The notes beneath the pieces are model-generated. The model saw only the letters and a program-made list of their open reading frames with translations. It was not told the origin of the DNA and ran no database searches. From contig OZ024728.1 of the NCBI GenBank assembly GCA_964016875.1, positions 29,705,865-29,769,864 of the forward strand: DNA of 64,000 bases, written 5' to 3'. Source of the DNA: Fallopia convolvulus. Its lineage: Eukaryota; Streptophyta; Magnoliopsida; Caryophyllales; Polygonaceae. Shown here one piece after another: positions 10,038 to 20,351 of the stretch (positions within the stretch are counted from its first letter, which is position 1; every line of letters starts with the position of its first letter). A program made the translations under genes and the position numbers.

Positions 10038-10844
10038 CTTTTGGAGATATTTAGGATCATTTTGTAGTAGATGCTCTTTGAGAGGGTTTGGATGAAGAGA
10101 AGAGTAGGTGATTTTGGTAAGGGATTGTTCTTGGTTGGCTATTGTTGTTGGAATGTTGAAGGTGAGAGAATTAGGGTTTTCAGGAAGGTGAGAGAGAGCA
10201 AAGGTTTAGTGAACATATAAGGAAGACGGTGGGGGCGAGAGAAGGGGTTAGAGGGTTAAGTAAAGGGAAAGAAAGTGAAGGGGTGGAAGATAAGACGTAC
10301 CAGGGTTTTCACTTTCCTTGAAAAACGGATCCAATTACTCCAAAAGGTAACCAAGGAGATTTCCTTTTGCCAAAACTAGATTCTTTCTAACTGAGTAGGC
10401 TCCACGTGTCACAGATCCAAACAAAGATGTATTTATACAATGGAGATGCACAATTTCCCTTTTCTGAACATGTCCTTTCATAGACCAGTTTCCAACCTTT
10501 TTCTCTTTCAAATAATACTGATTTGAAACGTATGAGGCACGAGTTCTTGAAGTTTCCTTTTTGGGATATAGAAGTTCCTTTCCATCATCATTTCCATGAA
10601 CAAGTAATAGAAGGCCATGTTTGGATATATAGGGTGTTTTGTGGAACAAAAGAAAGCATAGAAATATCCAAACAAAAATAGGGTAAGAAAAAAAAATTGA
10701 CATCCAAGTAATTGAATCCAGTTTAAGGGTTTGCACTCATAACAAGCTCATAGGAAACGTTTACTTGGACTAGGTTTTAGGGACAAGTCTTATGATAAAC
10801 CATCATTTCAGCTTGTAATGAGGGTTTGAAAAGATCATGTTGAT
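10038..10844 (-). other. Copia-1 spacer between RNase H/R2 and ORF3
   Basis: About 800 bp of untranslated DNA. A minus-strand open frame at 10335-10736 starts with a hydrophobic segment (IFFSYPIFVWIFLCFLLF), but the corresponding spacer of copia-3 (41501-42157) does not keep it open. It is therefore treated as spacer. The frame leading into ORF3 from about 10190 has no ATG before 10037. Confidence 0.5.
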
Positions 10845-10980
10845 CATTTTGGACCGAAAGAAATATTCATGCTAAAGTTGTTGTTCCCAAGCAAGATAAT
10901 AAACAATCTTCAAGAAAATAGCAATTATCAAAATGAAAGTTGCTAAACATACAAGTTCCTAGTCATGCCAAATCTAAACT
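10845..10980 (-). repeat. Copia-1 internal direct repeat, copy R2 (after RNase H stop)
   Basis: Partner of R1 (8227-8362): 136 bp, same orientation, about 92% identical. It begins 16 bp beyond the RNase H stop codon (10996-10998). A diverged version follows the RNase H stop in copia-3 (about 41501-41640), so R2 is probably the ancestral copy and R1 the derived one. Confidence 0.9.
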
Positions 10981-10995
10981 AGTCAATCATCAAGT

Positions 10996-13900
10996 TTAGT
11001 GTAAGAGAATCATCCCTAAGAGCATTCGAAGATGCTCAAAGGGTTGTCTATCCAAAGCTTTGGTGAATGTTGTAAGAGTTTCTTGACAAACAAATAAATT
11101 TATAAATCAAGACCCCGCTGAATATAGCAGAGTCAGGTTCGTCCACGGGAGAGTGTCAGTATCAAGTTTCGTTTACTTAGGGTGCAAGTAAGCAAGAAAG
11201 GTTGGATTTTTATCAATAGGAAAGAAAAAATCTAAGGTTTTAGGTATCACCATAACAACAATTATGCATGTCAGCGCCAATGAAACACAAAGATCATGCT
11301 TTTATCACATAAAGTTGTCAAATTTCGTCAACAAAGCAAGTAAACCAACCAACTTTTGTTAGTTCAATAAACTTGTCTATCTATCTCTTTACTTCAACTA
11401 GGATTGATCAACTATAGCATTAAAACCCTAATTGACTATTCCGATTCAAAGTTTTCGCCTTCGCTTCAACTATGAATGAGAAATTCCTTATCCACTTTCG
11501 TTTCAAGGATTTAAGAACAAGAGAATAGGTTTATGGATAACAACAATTAAATCATGATCAAGATCAAGCATACACAACCATTGTTGGGTTAACCCCAACC
11601 TTAGAAAGAAGAGAAACTACTTGCACATATTCATGATTGAAAAACAACTAATTGAATTAAAAGTAAACTTACACCAAACCAAAGCAATTGTCTTCCAAAA
11701 ATCCCAACGTGCGTCTCTTCTCTTCTCTAACACGCTTTTCTAAAACTTGAATGATCAGAAAACTATTCTAAGACAAGGGTTTTTATATTAAAACTAAAGC
11801 TACTCCTAAGGAAATAAATCTATCAAGATAAATTCCCAAAGGAAACCATCTAAAAACATAAAGATATGGGATATTTACCATTAATTGCACCGACTCAGTG
11901 TAACTCCTACCGACACGGAGAGCCTCGGTACCGACCCTGTCTGGGTCGGTAGGGTTTCCTTGAATTTCCTCCGATTTCTTCTTCCTGAGTACCTCGTTAC
12001 CGACCCACACATGGTCGTTACCGACCCCCTTCAGCCACGTAAGGCACTTTATAATTGAGAGCACTGCCTCATTAGGGGGTCGTTACACTTCATTTTTGCT
12101 TCGATTCTTCATCCTTTATCTCGGTAACGAGTCTCTGAACTTCATATGTGGCTTGATCTTGGTTCATTCTTCCTACTCTGCTCTTTAATCCATCTTCATC
12201 CTTGACATGTTTATCCTTGGCTTCACTCCTCTCTTAAAACGCTCCAAAACAGCTCAAAAGACCTATAAAGCACCACCAAAGCTTATGTAGACTCCATATC
12301 TTAAGTAAATACGAAAACTTACATAAACAACTCAAAACAAAACCCAAAACCAAAGAAAAAGACTCAAACACACTAAAACTCACTCTAAAAACACAACTAA
12401 AAAGGCGGACATCAGTGAAAACATTTGCAACTTGTTCTTCTGTTCTACAATGTTCCATCTCAATGGAACCATTCTCTACGTGATCACGTAGGAAATGGTG
12501 CCTAACCTCAATGTTCCTTGTTCTATGATGCACATGATTTTTAGAGATGCTAGTTGTACTAGTTTTATCACATCTAAGAGGAATAGTTCTGAGAGACATA
12601 CCATAGTCTTGAAGTTGATATTTGAGCCAGAAGACTTGAAAACAACAGGCAACAACGACTATGTATTCAGCTACAACAATGGAAAGTGCCACTGAGTTCT
12701 GCTTCTTTGATCCTCAAGACACAAGACAATTTCCAAGGAACTGTGCCATACCAGAAGTGCTCTTTCGATCAACGAGGTGTCATGCGAAGTCGGCATTAGA
12801 GAAGGCAACGAGTTCAAAGGAACTATTCCTTGGATACCATAGACACAAGTTGTGTCTTCCTTTGAGATACCGAAAGATATGCTTGACCTCCTTGAAATGT
12901 GACTCCTTGGGATTTGCTTGGAAATGTGCATAGAGACAGATTGAGAACGTGATTTCTTGTCTACTTGCAATGAGAGAGAGAAGGGAACCGATCATTCCTC
13001 TGTATAGCTTTTCATTCATACTGCTTCCTCCTTCATCTACATCAAGTCGAGTATTGAGAGAGATGGGAATGTTGATGGGTTTAGATGTTTCCATCCTATA
13101 CTTTGCTAGCATTTCCCTGATGTATTTTTGTTGATGGATCTTGGTTCCGTCCTTGTTTTGAATAATTTGAAGACCTAGAAAGAAGTTTAGTTCTCCAACC
13201 ATGCTCATTTCAAATTCACTACTCATTTGTTTCTCAAACTTCCCTATAAGCAAGGGGTTAGTGGAACAAAAAACAATATTATCAACGTACACTTGAAATA
13301 TTAAGATGTCACCTGATTCATTCTTCAGGAAAAGAGTTTTTTCGATGGAACCTCATTGATAACCTTTGTATAACAGGAACGAAGTGAACCTGTCATACCA
13401 TGCTCGAGGAACTTGCTTGAGTCCATACAAAGATCTTTCAAGAAAGTACAGGTGATCTGACTTGCTTTCATCTTCAAAATCAAAAGGTTGTTTGACATAG
13501 ACTTCTTCTTGAAGATAATCATTGAGAAAGGCTGTTTTTACATCCATTTGGAACAATTCGAACCCTTTCAAGGTGGAAAAGATGATGAGTAGATGAATTG
13601 CTTCAATCTTGGCAATTGGGGCAAACGTTTCTTCATAGTCTATTCCTTCCTCTTGCTTATATCCTTGAGCTACAAGTCTAGCTCTGTTCTGGGACACATT
13701 CCCTGATTCATCAATTTCGTTCCTAAACACCCATCGGGTACCTATATATAACGTTTTTGTCCTTTGGCCTTGGAACCAATTTCCACACCTTGTTCCTTTC
13801 AAATTGATTGAGCTCTTCCTGTATGGCCTGAATCCAATCTGGATCAAGAAGAGCTTCATGCTCATTTTTGGGTTCAACATGAGAAACAAACGCATTAAAG

Positions 13901-14222
13901 GCACAAAATTTTTAATGGAAGAGCGAGTTTGTACTCCCTTTTCATATGGCGTGATGATGTTGTCGATAGGATGGTCCCTTTTCTGGTGATAGTTCTTGAT
14001 AGATGTGGGGACAGGGGTTACAAATTCCCCCTGAGCATTGGAACTAGCCACAAGTATGATATTTTGAGCAATTGTATTGGGAACTATTGTTGCATCATCT
14101 GGATTGTTCCCAGAGTTTGAATCTTCTAAAGGTTCTAATTGGGAGTCATCCAGCTGGAGAGTTTGATGTAGGATCATCAAAATGCTCCGTAGCATCTTCA
14201 TGTTTATTGCTAACATCATCAT
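10996..14222 (-). pseudogene. pol: Copia-1 pol: reverse transcriptase and RNase H, broken
   Basis: The RT frame opens within 14222-13353 with ETFAPIAKIEAIHLLI, FQMDVKTAFLN (first catalytic Asp region) and LYGLKQVPRAWY. It shifts frame near 13350 and continues at 13292 with MYVDNIVF. The copia active site is normally YVDD, so the second Asp is Asn here. Connection and RNase H follow (ELNFFLGLQI, RYLKGRHNL, FSNADFA, then ALSIVVAEYIVV for the usual ALSTAEAEY). RNase H ends EEQVANVFT at 12420, is cut by the solo LTR, and resumes at 11067 with KALDRQPFEHLRMLLG, stopping at 10996-10998. In-frame stops near 12780 and 13352 add to the damage. It would have encoded the polymerase that copies element RNA in cytoplasmic particles. 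Confidence 0.85.
11068..12414 (-). mobile_element. Solo LTR of an Athila-like gypsy element inserted in copia-1 RNase H
   Basis: 1347 bp. On the minus strand it starts TGATGTCCGCCTTTTTAG and ends CTCTTACAACA. It is flanked by the perfect 5-bp target duplication GTGAA at 11063-11067 and 12415-12419. The sequence matches the LTR at 20352-21703 throughout, including the GTTACCGACC-type motifs (11885-12030) and the closing TAAATTTATTTGTTTGTCAA region. Solo LTRs form by recombination between the two LTRs of a full insertion. This one is younger than copia-1, because RNase H reads correctly across the deleted insert. Confidence 0.93.
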
Positions 14223-14393
14223 TTGGTTCTTGAGATGAGGGAATGTTTCCTATGGGATTGTCAAAATCATCCTTTCTTGATTCCTCCTCCTCATCTTCTT
14301 CCTCTGGTTGCCTAATTGGAATAGAAAAGGATTCAAGCATCGTTTCTGGAGCTTGGTTTATGAGGAACAGTTCCATGTTGAATGAGCTTTTCA
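14223..14393 (-). other. Copia-1 pol linker between integrase and RT
   Basis: An acidic linker (EEEDEEEESRKDDFDN) in the minus-strand frame 14397-14146 joins the integrase C-terminus to RT. Such acidic, low-complexity linkers are normal in copia polyproteins. No domain is expected here. Confidence 0.6.
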
Positions 14394-15700
14394 TCAAATA
14401 TAATGTATACTTTCCTCAAACTTCTTGGTCCTTTTGTCGAAGACTCTATATGCTTTGCTTTGTAGTGAGTACCCAGTGAAGATTCCCTCAATACTTCTTG
14501 GATCGAATTTCCCTAAGGCATCTTTCCCATTGTTGTGAATATAGCACCTGCATCCAAAGACTTTAAGATGGAAAATATTTGGTTTCCTACCTTTGATTAG
14601 TTCATAGGAAGTTTTGAATAAGATATGACGAATCATGGCCCGATTAAGGATATATACAACGGTGGAGATTGCTTCTGCCCAGAAATTTGATGGAACTCCA
14701 CTTTCCAACATCATTGATCGAGCCATATTCTCCATGGTCCTGTTCTTCCTTTCCACCACTCCATTTTGTTGTGGAGTTCTTGGTGTAGAAAAGTTTTGGG
14801 AAACTTCATTTTCGTTGAAAAAGTTCAGGAACACAGAGTTATCAAACTCAGTTCAATGATCTGATCGTATAGTCTTCAGTTCTGTTCCCATGCACAACTA
14901 AGTTCTTTTGATGAAGATCTCTAATTCTTTGAAAGTTGTTCCTTTATAAGGCAAAAAGATAGCCGAAGTAAACCAAGAAAAATCATCAATGATAACAAAC
15001 ATTAGGAATGCTCACGGGTCAGGTCGGGTCGACCCGCGACCTGCAAATTTTTTTTTTGACCCGCAACCCGACCCACTTGACCCGTTTGACGTAGTCAATT
15101 GGGTCAAAAATGATTTTTTTACCTAAAAACATGTATTTTAAAAAAAACCATCGGGTTTGCGGGTCGAGCCGTAAATCCATCGTTGTTTTATAAAAAACAG
15201 TTTATATTTTAATAAAATTATAAATATATATATATTTAAAAAATATTGTGGGTCAGGTGGGTTTAACCCGACTAGACCCGCGACCCACAATATAAATAAA
15301 TTCGACCCGCGACCCGATCTGCACGGGTCGCGGGTCGACCAACAACCTATAAATTGCTGGTCGGGTCAGTGCGAGTCGCGGATGACCCGACCCGTTGAAC
15401 ATCCCTAACAAACATATACATGTTTCCACCATAGCTATAGGTTTGCATTGGGACACACAGATCCATGTGGATCATTTCAAGAGGTTTTGAAGTACTAACC
15501 ACCTTCTTTCGTTTGAAAGAACTTCTGGTTTGTTTCCCTCTTGCACATGCATCACACAATATAGGCATTATTTGATTGTTTCCCTCTAAGTATAACATTG
15601 TTGGTCTCTTTGTTCACAACCAAACATTCATTGAAATCAAAGGAAATAATATTATTCCCTTGATCACATAACTATGCCACACATAAGATATTTTATCCAA
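14394..15700 (-). pseudogene. pol: Copia-1 pol: integrase, split by a hAT MITE
   Basis: The N-terminal zinc-region remnant CDACARGKQTRSSF and the first catalytic block PLEMIHMDLCVPMQ lie at 15560-15416. The MITE (15003-15407) then splits the YMFV...IIDDFSWF segment. Beyond it, TIRSDH is followed by a TGA where Gly is usual (RSDHGTEF), and QQNGVVERKNRTMENMARS carries the third catalytic residue (Glu) at about 14770. The C-terminal part runs through VFGCRCYIHN and FDKRTKKFEESIHYI to 14394. The order with RT downstream confirms Ty1/copia. It would have inserted element cDNA into the genome. The stop and the MITE make it non-functional. Confidence 0.85.
15003..15407. mobile_element. hAT-type MITE (405 bp) in copia-1 integrase
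   Basis: Terminal inverted repeats are TAGGAATGCTCACGGGTC on the left and, inverted, TAGGGATGTTCAACGGGTC on the right. A perfect 8-bp target duplication ACAAACAT lies at 14995-15002 and 15408-15415. Eight-bp duplications and the TAGGGRTGTTCA terminus are diagnostic of hAT transposons. The subterminal regions are packed with GGGTC/GACCC repeats, which may be transposase-binding sites (inference). The centre is AT-rich and has no transposase. Removing one duplication and the element restores the integrase frame. Confidence 0.93.
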
Positions 15701-16494
15701 GATCTGTCACAAGATTCATATTGTTGATTTTGATTAATTTGTTGAGCTTGACTTCTCCTAATCTCTGAATTGCTCCTTTGTTTTTGTTGCCGAAGGAAAG
15801 ATTTCCTCCAACTTGGGTGTTAAGCGAGGTTAGATTTACATCCTCTTGTTGTTCATGTGTCTCTCCTTTCATAGCCATTGCACACATGTTTGGTGTATTC
15901 CATGGCTCAAGATCTTCGTCTTCAGAGTTATCTCGGGTTGCTATGTAGGCCTTAATTCCAGCCTTCTTTTCTTCATTTCCCAAAGGGCATGCTTTTGCGA
16001 AGTGACCCTTCTTGAAACACTTGAAACAGGTGATGTCCTTTGCATCCTTCTCTCCTGATTTGTTGTAGTCCTTTGGGAAGCTATTTCCTCCATAGTTCCT
16101 TTGAAACTTCCCTTTCTTTTAGAGATTTAGAAGTGCCTTTGTTGTAAGCACTATGTCATCTTCTTCTTCTTCTTCTAACTTTTCACATTGTTCCTAGACA
16201 GACTTGAGTACCTTCTCCAACTTGAGTACGATTCCTTTTCCAGGTTTGTCTAGAGCCTTGTCCGAGTTTCTCCTGGCTTCATATGACTTCAGTTTCCCAA
16301 AGATCTCATGAAGTAGGAGATTCTTGTTAGCAGGGTTCTCACTAAACGTCGTTCGATCATGTGTCCATTCCCCTGATAGTCCATCGATCACATTCTTGAC
16401 GAGAGAGTTTGGTTAGTAGGCTCTCGAAGTGAGACTGGTAAGACGACACACTTTCTCCAGGTTCCATTCTGAAGTTGTAGAACTCACGACGAGC
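15693..16494 (-). pseudogene. gag: Copia-1 truncated gag fused to post-protease remnant
   Basis: From 16494 leftward: RREFYNFRMEPGES and SYQSHFESLL of the copia capsid (UBN2-type) domain, LSGEWTHDRTTF and LHEIFGKLKSYE (about 16390-16290), then the zinc knuckle CFKCFKKGHFAKAC (CX2CX4HX4C) near 16030-15990. After the acidic stretch NSEDEDLEPW the frame passes directly into GGNLSFGNKNKGAI and NNMNLVTDLG, which in related elements lie after the protease active site. The DSG-containing protease core has therefore been deleted. The N-terminal half of gag is missing at the junction with Athila A1. Confidence 0.8.
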
Positions 16495-16512
16495 GGAGCA
16501 TGGAGATCAAAA
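16495..16512. other. Junction between copia-1 gag and Athila A1 gag
   Basis: Copia-1 homology ends at about 16494 and Athila gag homology begins at about 16513 in the opposite orientation. The 18 bases between contain a partial repeat of ATGGAGAT, which looks like filler DNA made at an illegitimate-recombination junction. Confidence 0.6.
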
Positions 16513-17450
16513 TGGAGATACATATTAGAAATTTCCTTGATTTATGTGACACTATTGCTGCTGACGGTGTCTCTTTAGAATATGTTCTGTTGAAAGCTTT
16601 CAAGTGGTCTCTTACAGGAAAGGCCCTGAGCTGGTTAGATAGCCTACCTCCCAAGTCAATCAAGAAGTGGGAAACTATGCATGACTTGTTCATGACAAAG
16701 TTCTTCCCACATGCCAAAACTACAGAGTTAAGGAAACGCATCACCTCCTACCACCAGCTGCCTAATGAGATATTTGTGGAGACGTGGGAGAGATTCAAGG
16801 AGTTGTTGAGACAATGTCCTACTCATGGACAACCATAATATGTGCTCCAAGAGATCTTTTTCCAAGGGATGAATGCTGAAACAAAGAACCGCATCAATCT
16901 ACATAGTGCTTGCGGTTTCATAGAGATGGATTCTGATGATTCATGGGAGCTGCTTGTCAAGTTAACCAACAACGATGCAATGTACGAAATGCAGTAAGCC
17001 CAACAGCCCCAATGAAGGCTCTATAATCCGAACAAGGACTAGGTAGACCCCGAAGTGAAGCACCGGTTCTTGCAAGACAAAATCAACCGCCTGAAGAAGC
17101 AGGTAAGTTATCTTAAATCATCTCCATCTTGTCAAGAATGCAGGTCTCAAGCCCATGCTACTTCTGCTTGCACTAACTTGCAACAGGTTCGTGTTGATGA
17201 GGCATATGAAGAAGCTAACTACATGAGGGGTCCCTATAGGAACCAAGTATATAATTCTTATGCAGGGAGGAATAACAATCAGCCCACATGGGGCAATTGC
17301 ACATGGCCAAGGGAGCCAACCTCCTCAGCAAGAACAAAGGGTTCCGCCTTATAGGCCTCAAGGCTATCAAGAGCCGCCGTCATGGGTACAATGGCTAAAA
17401 GAGGGTATTAATGGAGTCCAAAACAAGATTGATGGAGTCTGAGAAGTCCT
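16513..17450 (+). pseudogene. gag: Athila A1 gag (N-terminus missing)
   Basis: The capsid core of the Athila/Tat gypsy lineage: IRNFLDLCDTIAADGVSLEY, LSWLDSLPPKSIKKW, DLFMTKFFPHAKTTELRKR and ETWERFKELLRQCPTHG (16513-16830). A TAA follows GQP at 16836, and a further stop lies near 16996. Beyond these are a coiled-coil-like HRFLQDKINRLKKQV (17055-17115) and a zinc knuckle CQECRSQAHATSAC (CX2CX4HX4C, about 17133-17175). The matching gag N-terminus seen in A2 and A3 is absent. Gag would form the particle shell and bind RNA. The closest relatives in the window are A2 (21962) and A3 (60226). Confidence 0.85.
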
Positions 17451-18100
17451 AAAATAAAAGGTGTACAGGTACAATTGTGAGAGATCGAAACTCGTAGAAA
17501 AAGTGTAAATTCCCAACTAGGCCACCTTCCTGCACAGATTCCCCGACCTCAAGGGCTAATACCGGGTCGTCCCGAAGAGAACCCGAGAGGACAGATTGCA
17601 GCTATACACCTAAGGAGCGGGAAGGAGTTGCCAGATCGAGCCAAGACTACAAATACTGAGCATGGCGATGAAGATAACGTCCCAGTCAAGCTCGTTAACG
17701 ACCCCAACAAGGTCGATATCGAGGCTCAACCAAACATTACCGATCCCATAAAGGTCGATACGAGCCCTTCAGACCAGGTAAGTTTTCTTAACCGACCTCC
17801 ACTCTCAATCACAAAGTCGTTACCGACCCTACTTCTGCACGAGTCGAACCTCTTTAGCGACTCGGTAGAGCCTCGATCCGGGTCTCTTTTTGCTCCAAAT
17901 TCGTCAAATACTCTTCCCTTCCCGACAAAGAAAGCTAATGATGTTACAGAAGGAAAGTTTAGACACTTTGTGAGAATTCTATAGGGATTAAATATTTCTA
18001 TCCCATTTACTGAGGCCCTTAATTAAATGCCTACCTATACCACATTTTTGAAAGAAATCTTAAGCAGGAAAAGGTCCATCACTTAGCTAACTAACGAGGT
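17451..18100 (+). pseudogene. Athila A1 gag-protease linker
   Basis: Between the zinc knuckle and the protease is a linker of low complexity with an open frame at 17628-17984, rich in Asp, Asn, Thr and Pro. It contains several palindrome-like copies of the family motif (for example CTCGTTAACGACCC at 17691 and TCGTTACCGACC at 17818). No enzymatic domain is seen. A2 has lost this whole part by an internal deletion. Confidence 0.6.
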
Positions 18101-18677
18101 CCAGTCCATAGAGCTCCCAGAAAAGCTACGCGATCTAGGTAAGTTTGCCATTACAATTAGGATTGGAGCTTATCAGTTTAAAGCTTTGTGTGATTTAGGT
18201 GCTAGTGCGAGTCTCCTACCACTCTCTATTTGGTCCAAGGCCAATATGGGTCCACTAGAACTAGTCAATATGAATCTCTACATGGAAAATGGATCCCGCG
18301 TCACCACTGGAGTCGTAGAGGATGTCCCAGTTCAAGTTGACAAATTCTTTGTCCCAAACGACTTCATCGTTCCAGACATGCTTGAATACCCTACAATGCC
18401 TATCATTCTTGGGAGACCATTCCTCGCTACAGCAGGTGCACGTATTAATGTAAAGAAGGGACTCCTAACCTTCGATATAGGGGAGGAGAAGGTCGAGTTC
18501 CATTTCAATCACGCTATGAATGAGACTGTTGTTGTAAAGAGCGTTAATGAAGAGCCTACCGACCTACCATGGGTCGGTAACGACCTTTTCCTAAGACCAG
18601 ACACGAGTAAATTCAAGGAGGACGTGCCTATCAAGGAGCCTACCGACCCCCATGCGTCAGTCATGACTCATCTCTGA
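18101..18677 (+). pseudogene. pol: Athila A1 aspartic protease
   Basis: A retroviral-type aspartic protease domain. LCDLGASASLLPLSIW (18190-18235) holds the active-site block, reading DLGAS where many relatives have D-S/T-G-A-S. ILGRPFLATAGARINVKKG and FDIGEEKVEFHF follow (18400-18510), the typical second half in Athila/Tat elements. The open frame starts at an internal Met (18186), but homology extends upstream. Protease would cleave the Gag-Pol polyprotein. No reverse transcriptase follows: homology changes to 3' non-coding sequence, so this copy is not autonomous. Confidence 0.85.
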
Positions 18678-20351
18678 GGGAAAAACACGATGCTGGAGAT
18701 GAAATCAAGCCCGTTACCGAGGCACTTCCTGACCCAGATAGGTCGGTAACGACCCACTACCCCTCGGTAACGACCCCTTCTCTTACATGCAAAGGTGAGT
18801 CTTCTTACTTTCATTCCATACTTTCTAATGAAGATTTCTCCTTACACCCTCCTTATCCTTGTTCTATATCCCATCCTACTATGCATACTGTGAAAGAGTC
18901 GAAACCCCCTTGGTTTTCGGATTCTTCTAACCCTTATATAGGACTTCTAAGTGTTCTTATTCATGATAGATGATGAATTGTCTTGGAGAGAAGCTTTGAA
19001 ACTTTTCCTTCTAAGTAATTCCTTTAGCATGTTTGAATGGCTTTGCCTGAATCATGTGAAAAGTTATTTTTATGTGGATATTTAGCATCTGATGAAATTG
19101 AGCACATATAATCTTTGGTAAATGTGACTTAAGTCCAACAAATATTACTACCTAGCGAGTTGTTTTTGGCCTTATAGGGAAAACATCAAGAATCCCTCTT
19201 ATTTTCTTGTGTGATTTACTCTCCTTATGCATATTATATCTTTTCATTGATATGGTTATCTATTTCTTGAGACCTATATGAGATATTAGTTCATTGCATG
19301 TGAAATCATATGATGGAGAACTTATTTGTTTTTAACCCACTTTTTATCCTATCTTTTTACCTAACTTATCATTATCCTCTTTTTGAAGCCAAGTTGAGCC
19401 TTAAAGCCTTTTATTTTTAAGCTCCACAAATTATTCCCTAGCTGATATTAGATTGACCCTATCCGTGGATTAGGACTTAGTATTGGTTCTTATAATTTTG
19501 TTGAGTGAGAGTGTTTTGGTTCAAGTGTGGGGTAATTTTGGGTTGGGTAAAGTGAAGATCTTGTAGTTTGTTATGTAAAAGGAGTTTGGTTCCCTGAATG
19601 CACTTGCTATAAAAGAAAGAAAGGAAAAAAATTAGAACAATGACATTGTTACCGACCCTACTAGTGTCGGTCGGTACCGACCTTTCGAGAAAAAATCAGC
19701 AATGAAAAAAACGGAGAAAAGAAAGATGAGAAAAATCAAAAGTTGAAAAAAAGTTGAATAGTGAAAGTGTGCATGAGCCAAATCTTCCTTAGTGTTTGTA
19801 AGCAAGATTAGTGGTATAAAAGGTTAATGAGATGAGTGTGCATAAAGTTTAGTGAGTTTGGTTATCTTTTGAGAGTTTTGGTGAATTGTGTTGGAGAGTT
19901 TAGGAGCCTTGATTCCCTAATTTTTAGCACCACATAGCCAAAATATTTCCACGCCTTATTGTTATTACCAAGCCCCATTACAACCCTGATTTTGAGCCCA
20001 AGTTTTCTTGATGGTTTTTATGTGTTTTGACATCTTTAGTGGAGACTTTGGCGATATAAGTAACAATGACTATGAGTTTTTGTATATTGGATTGAGTTGA
20101 GAGTTGTTATTCTAAGCCTAAACACTTGAGAGTTGAGTGAAACACATTAAACCTTGTGAGGTTGGATTATAGTTGCTTTTTGCTTGAGGTTGCTCATATA
20201 TGTGTGTTGACATTAGATTATCTTGTCTATTTCTACTTGTGCATTGATGTTGCTTTTTGATAAGGGCATTGACTTGAAGAATGTGTTGTTAGGTTTTGCT
20301 TGATGTCTTGTTGATTGCTTGAGGACAAGCAAGTCTAAGTATAGGGTATTT
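18678..20351 (+). other. Athila A1 3' non-coding region and polypurine tract
   Basis: 1.7 kb without RT, RNase H or integrase. The first 300 bp repeat the motif GGTCGGTAACGACC (18741-18754 and the related 18763-18775) and match A2 at 23455-23760. A perfect palindrome GGTCGGTACCGACC sits at 19669-19682. The end (TTGAGGACAAGCAAGTC, then a purine-rich AGTATAGGGTATT) is the polypurine tract typical of Athila/Tat elements and abuts the LTR at 20352. Confidence 0.7.

Larger units (their letters stand above)
7075..16494 (-). mobile_element. Copia-1: Ty1/copia retrotransposon with an extra ORF3, 5' end truncated
   Basis: Minus-strand order is truncated gag (16494), remnant protease, integrase, RT, RNase H, ORF3, polypurine tract, 3' LTR (7986-7075). 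Integrase before RT defines Ty1/copia. The 5' LTR and the N-terminal half of gag are missing where the element abuts Athila A1. A gene-sized ORF3 between pol and the 3' LTR, and a polypurine block of the form GTCATCATCAAAAAGGGGG, suggest the Sirevirus lineage (inference). Later insertions are a solo LTR at 11068-12414 and a hAT MITE at 15003-15407. Frameshifts and stops occur in every gene. Confidence 0.88.

Noticed and set aside
10335..10736. 133-residue minus-strand frame with a hydrophobic start in copia-1, possible envelope-like protein
   Set aside because: The homologous spacer of copia-3 does not keep the frame, so coding constraint is not supported.
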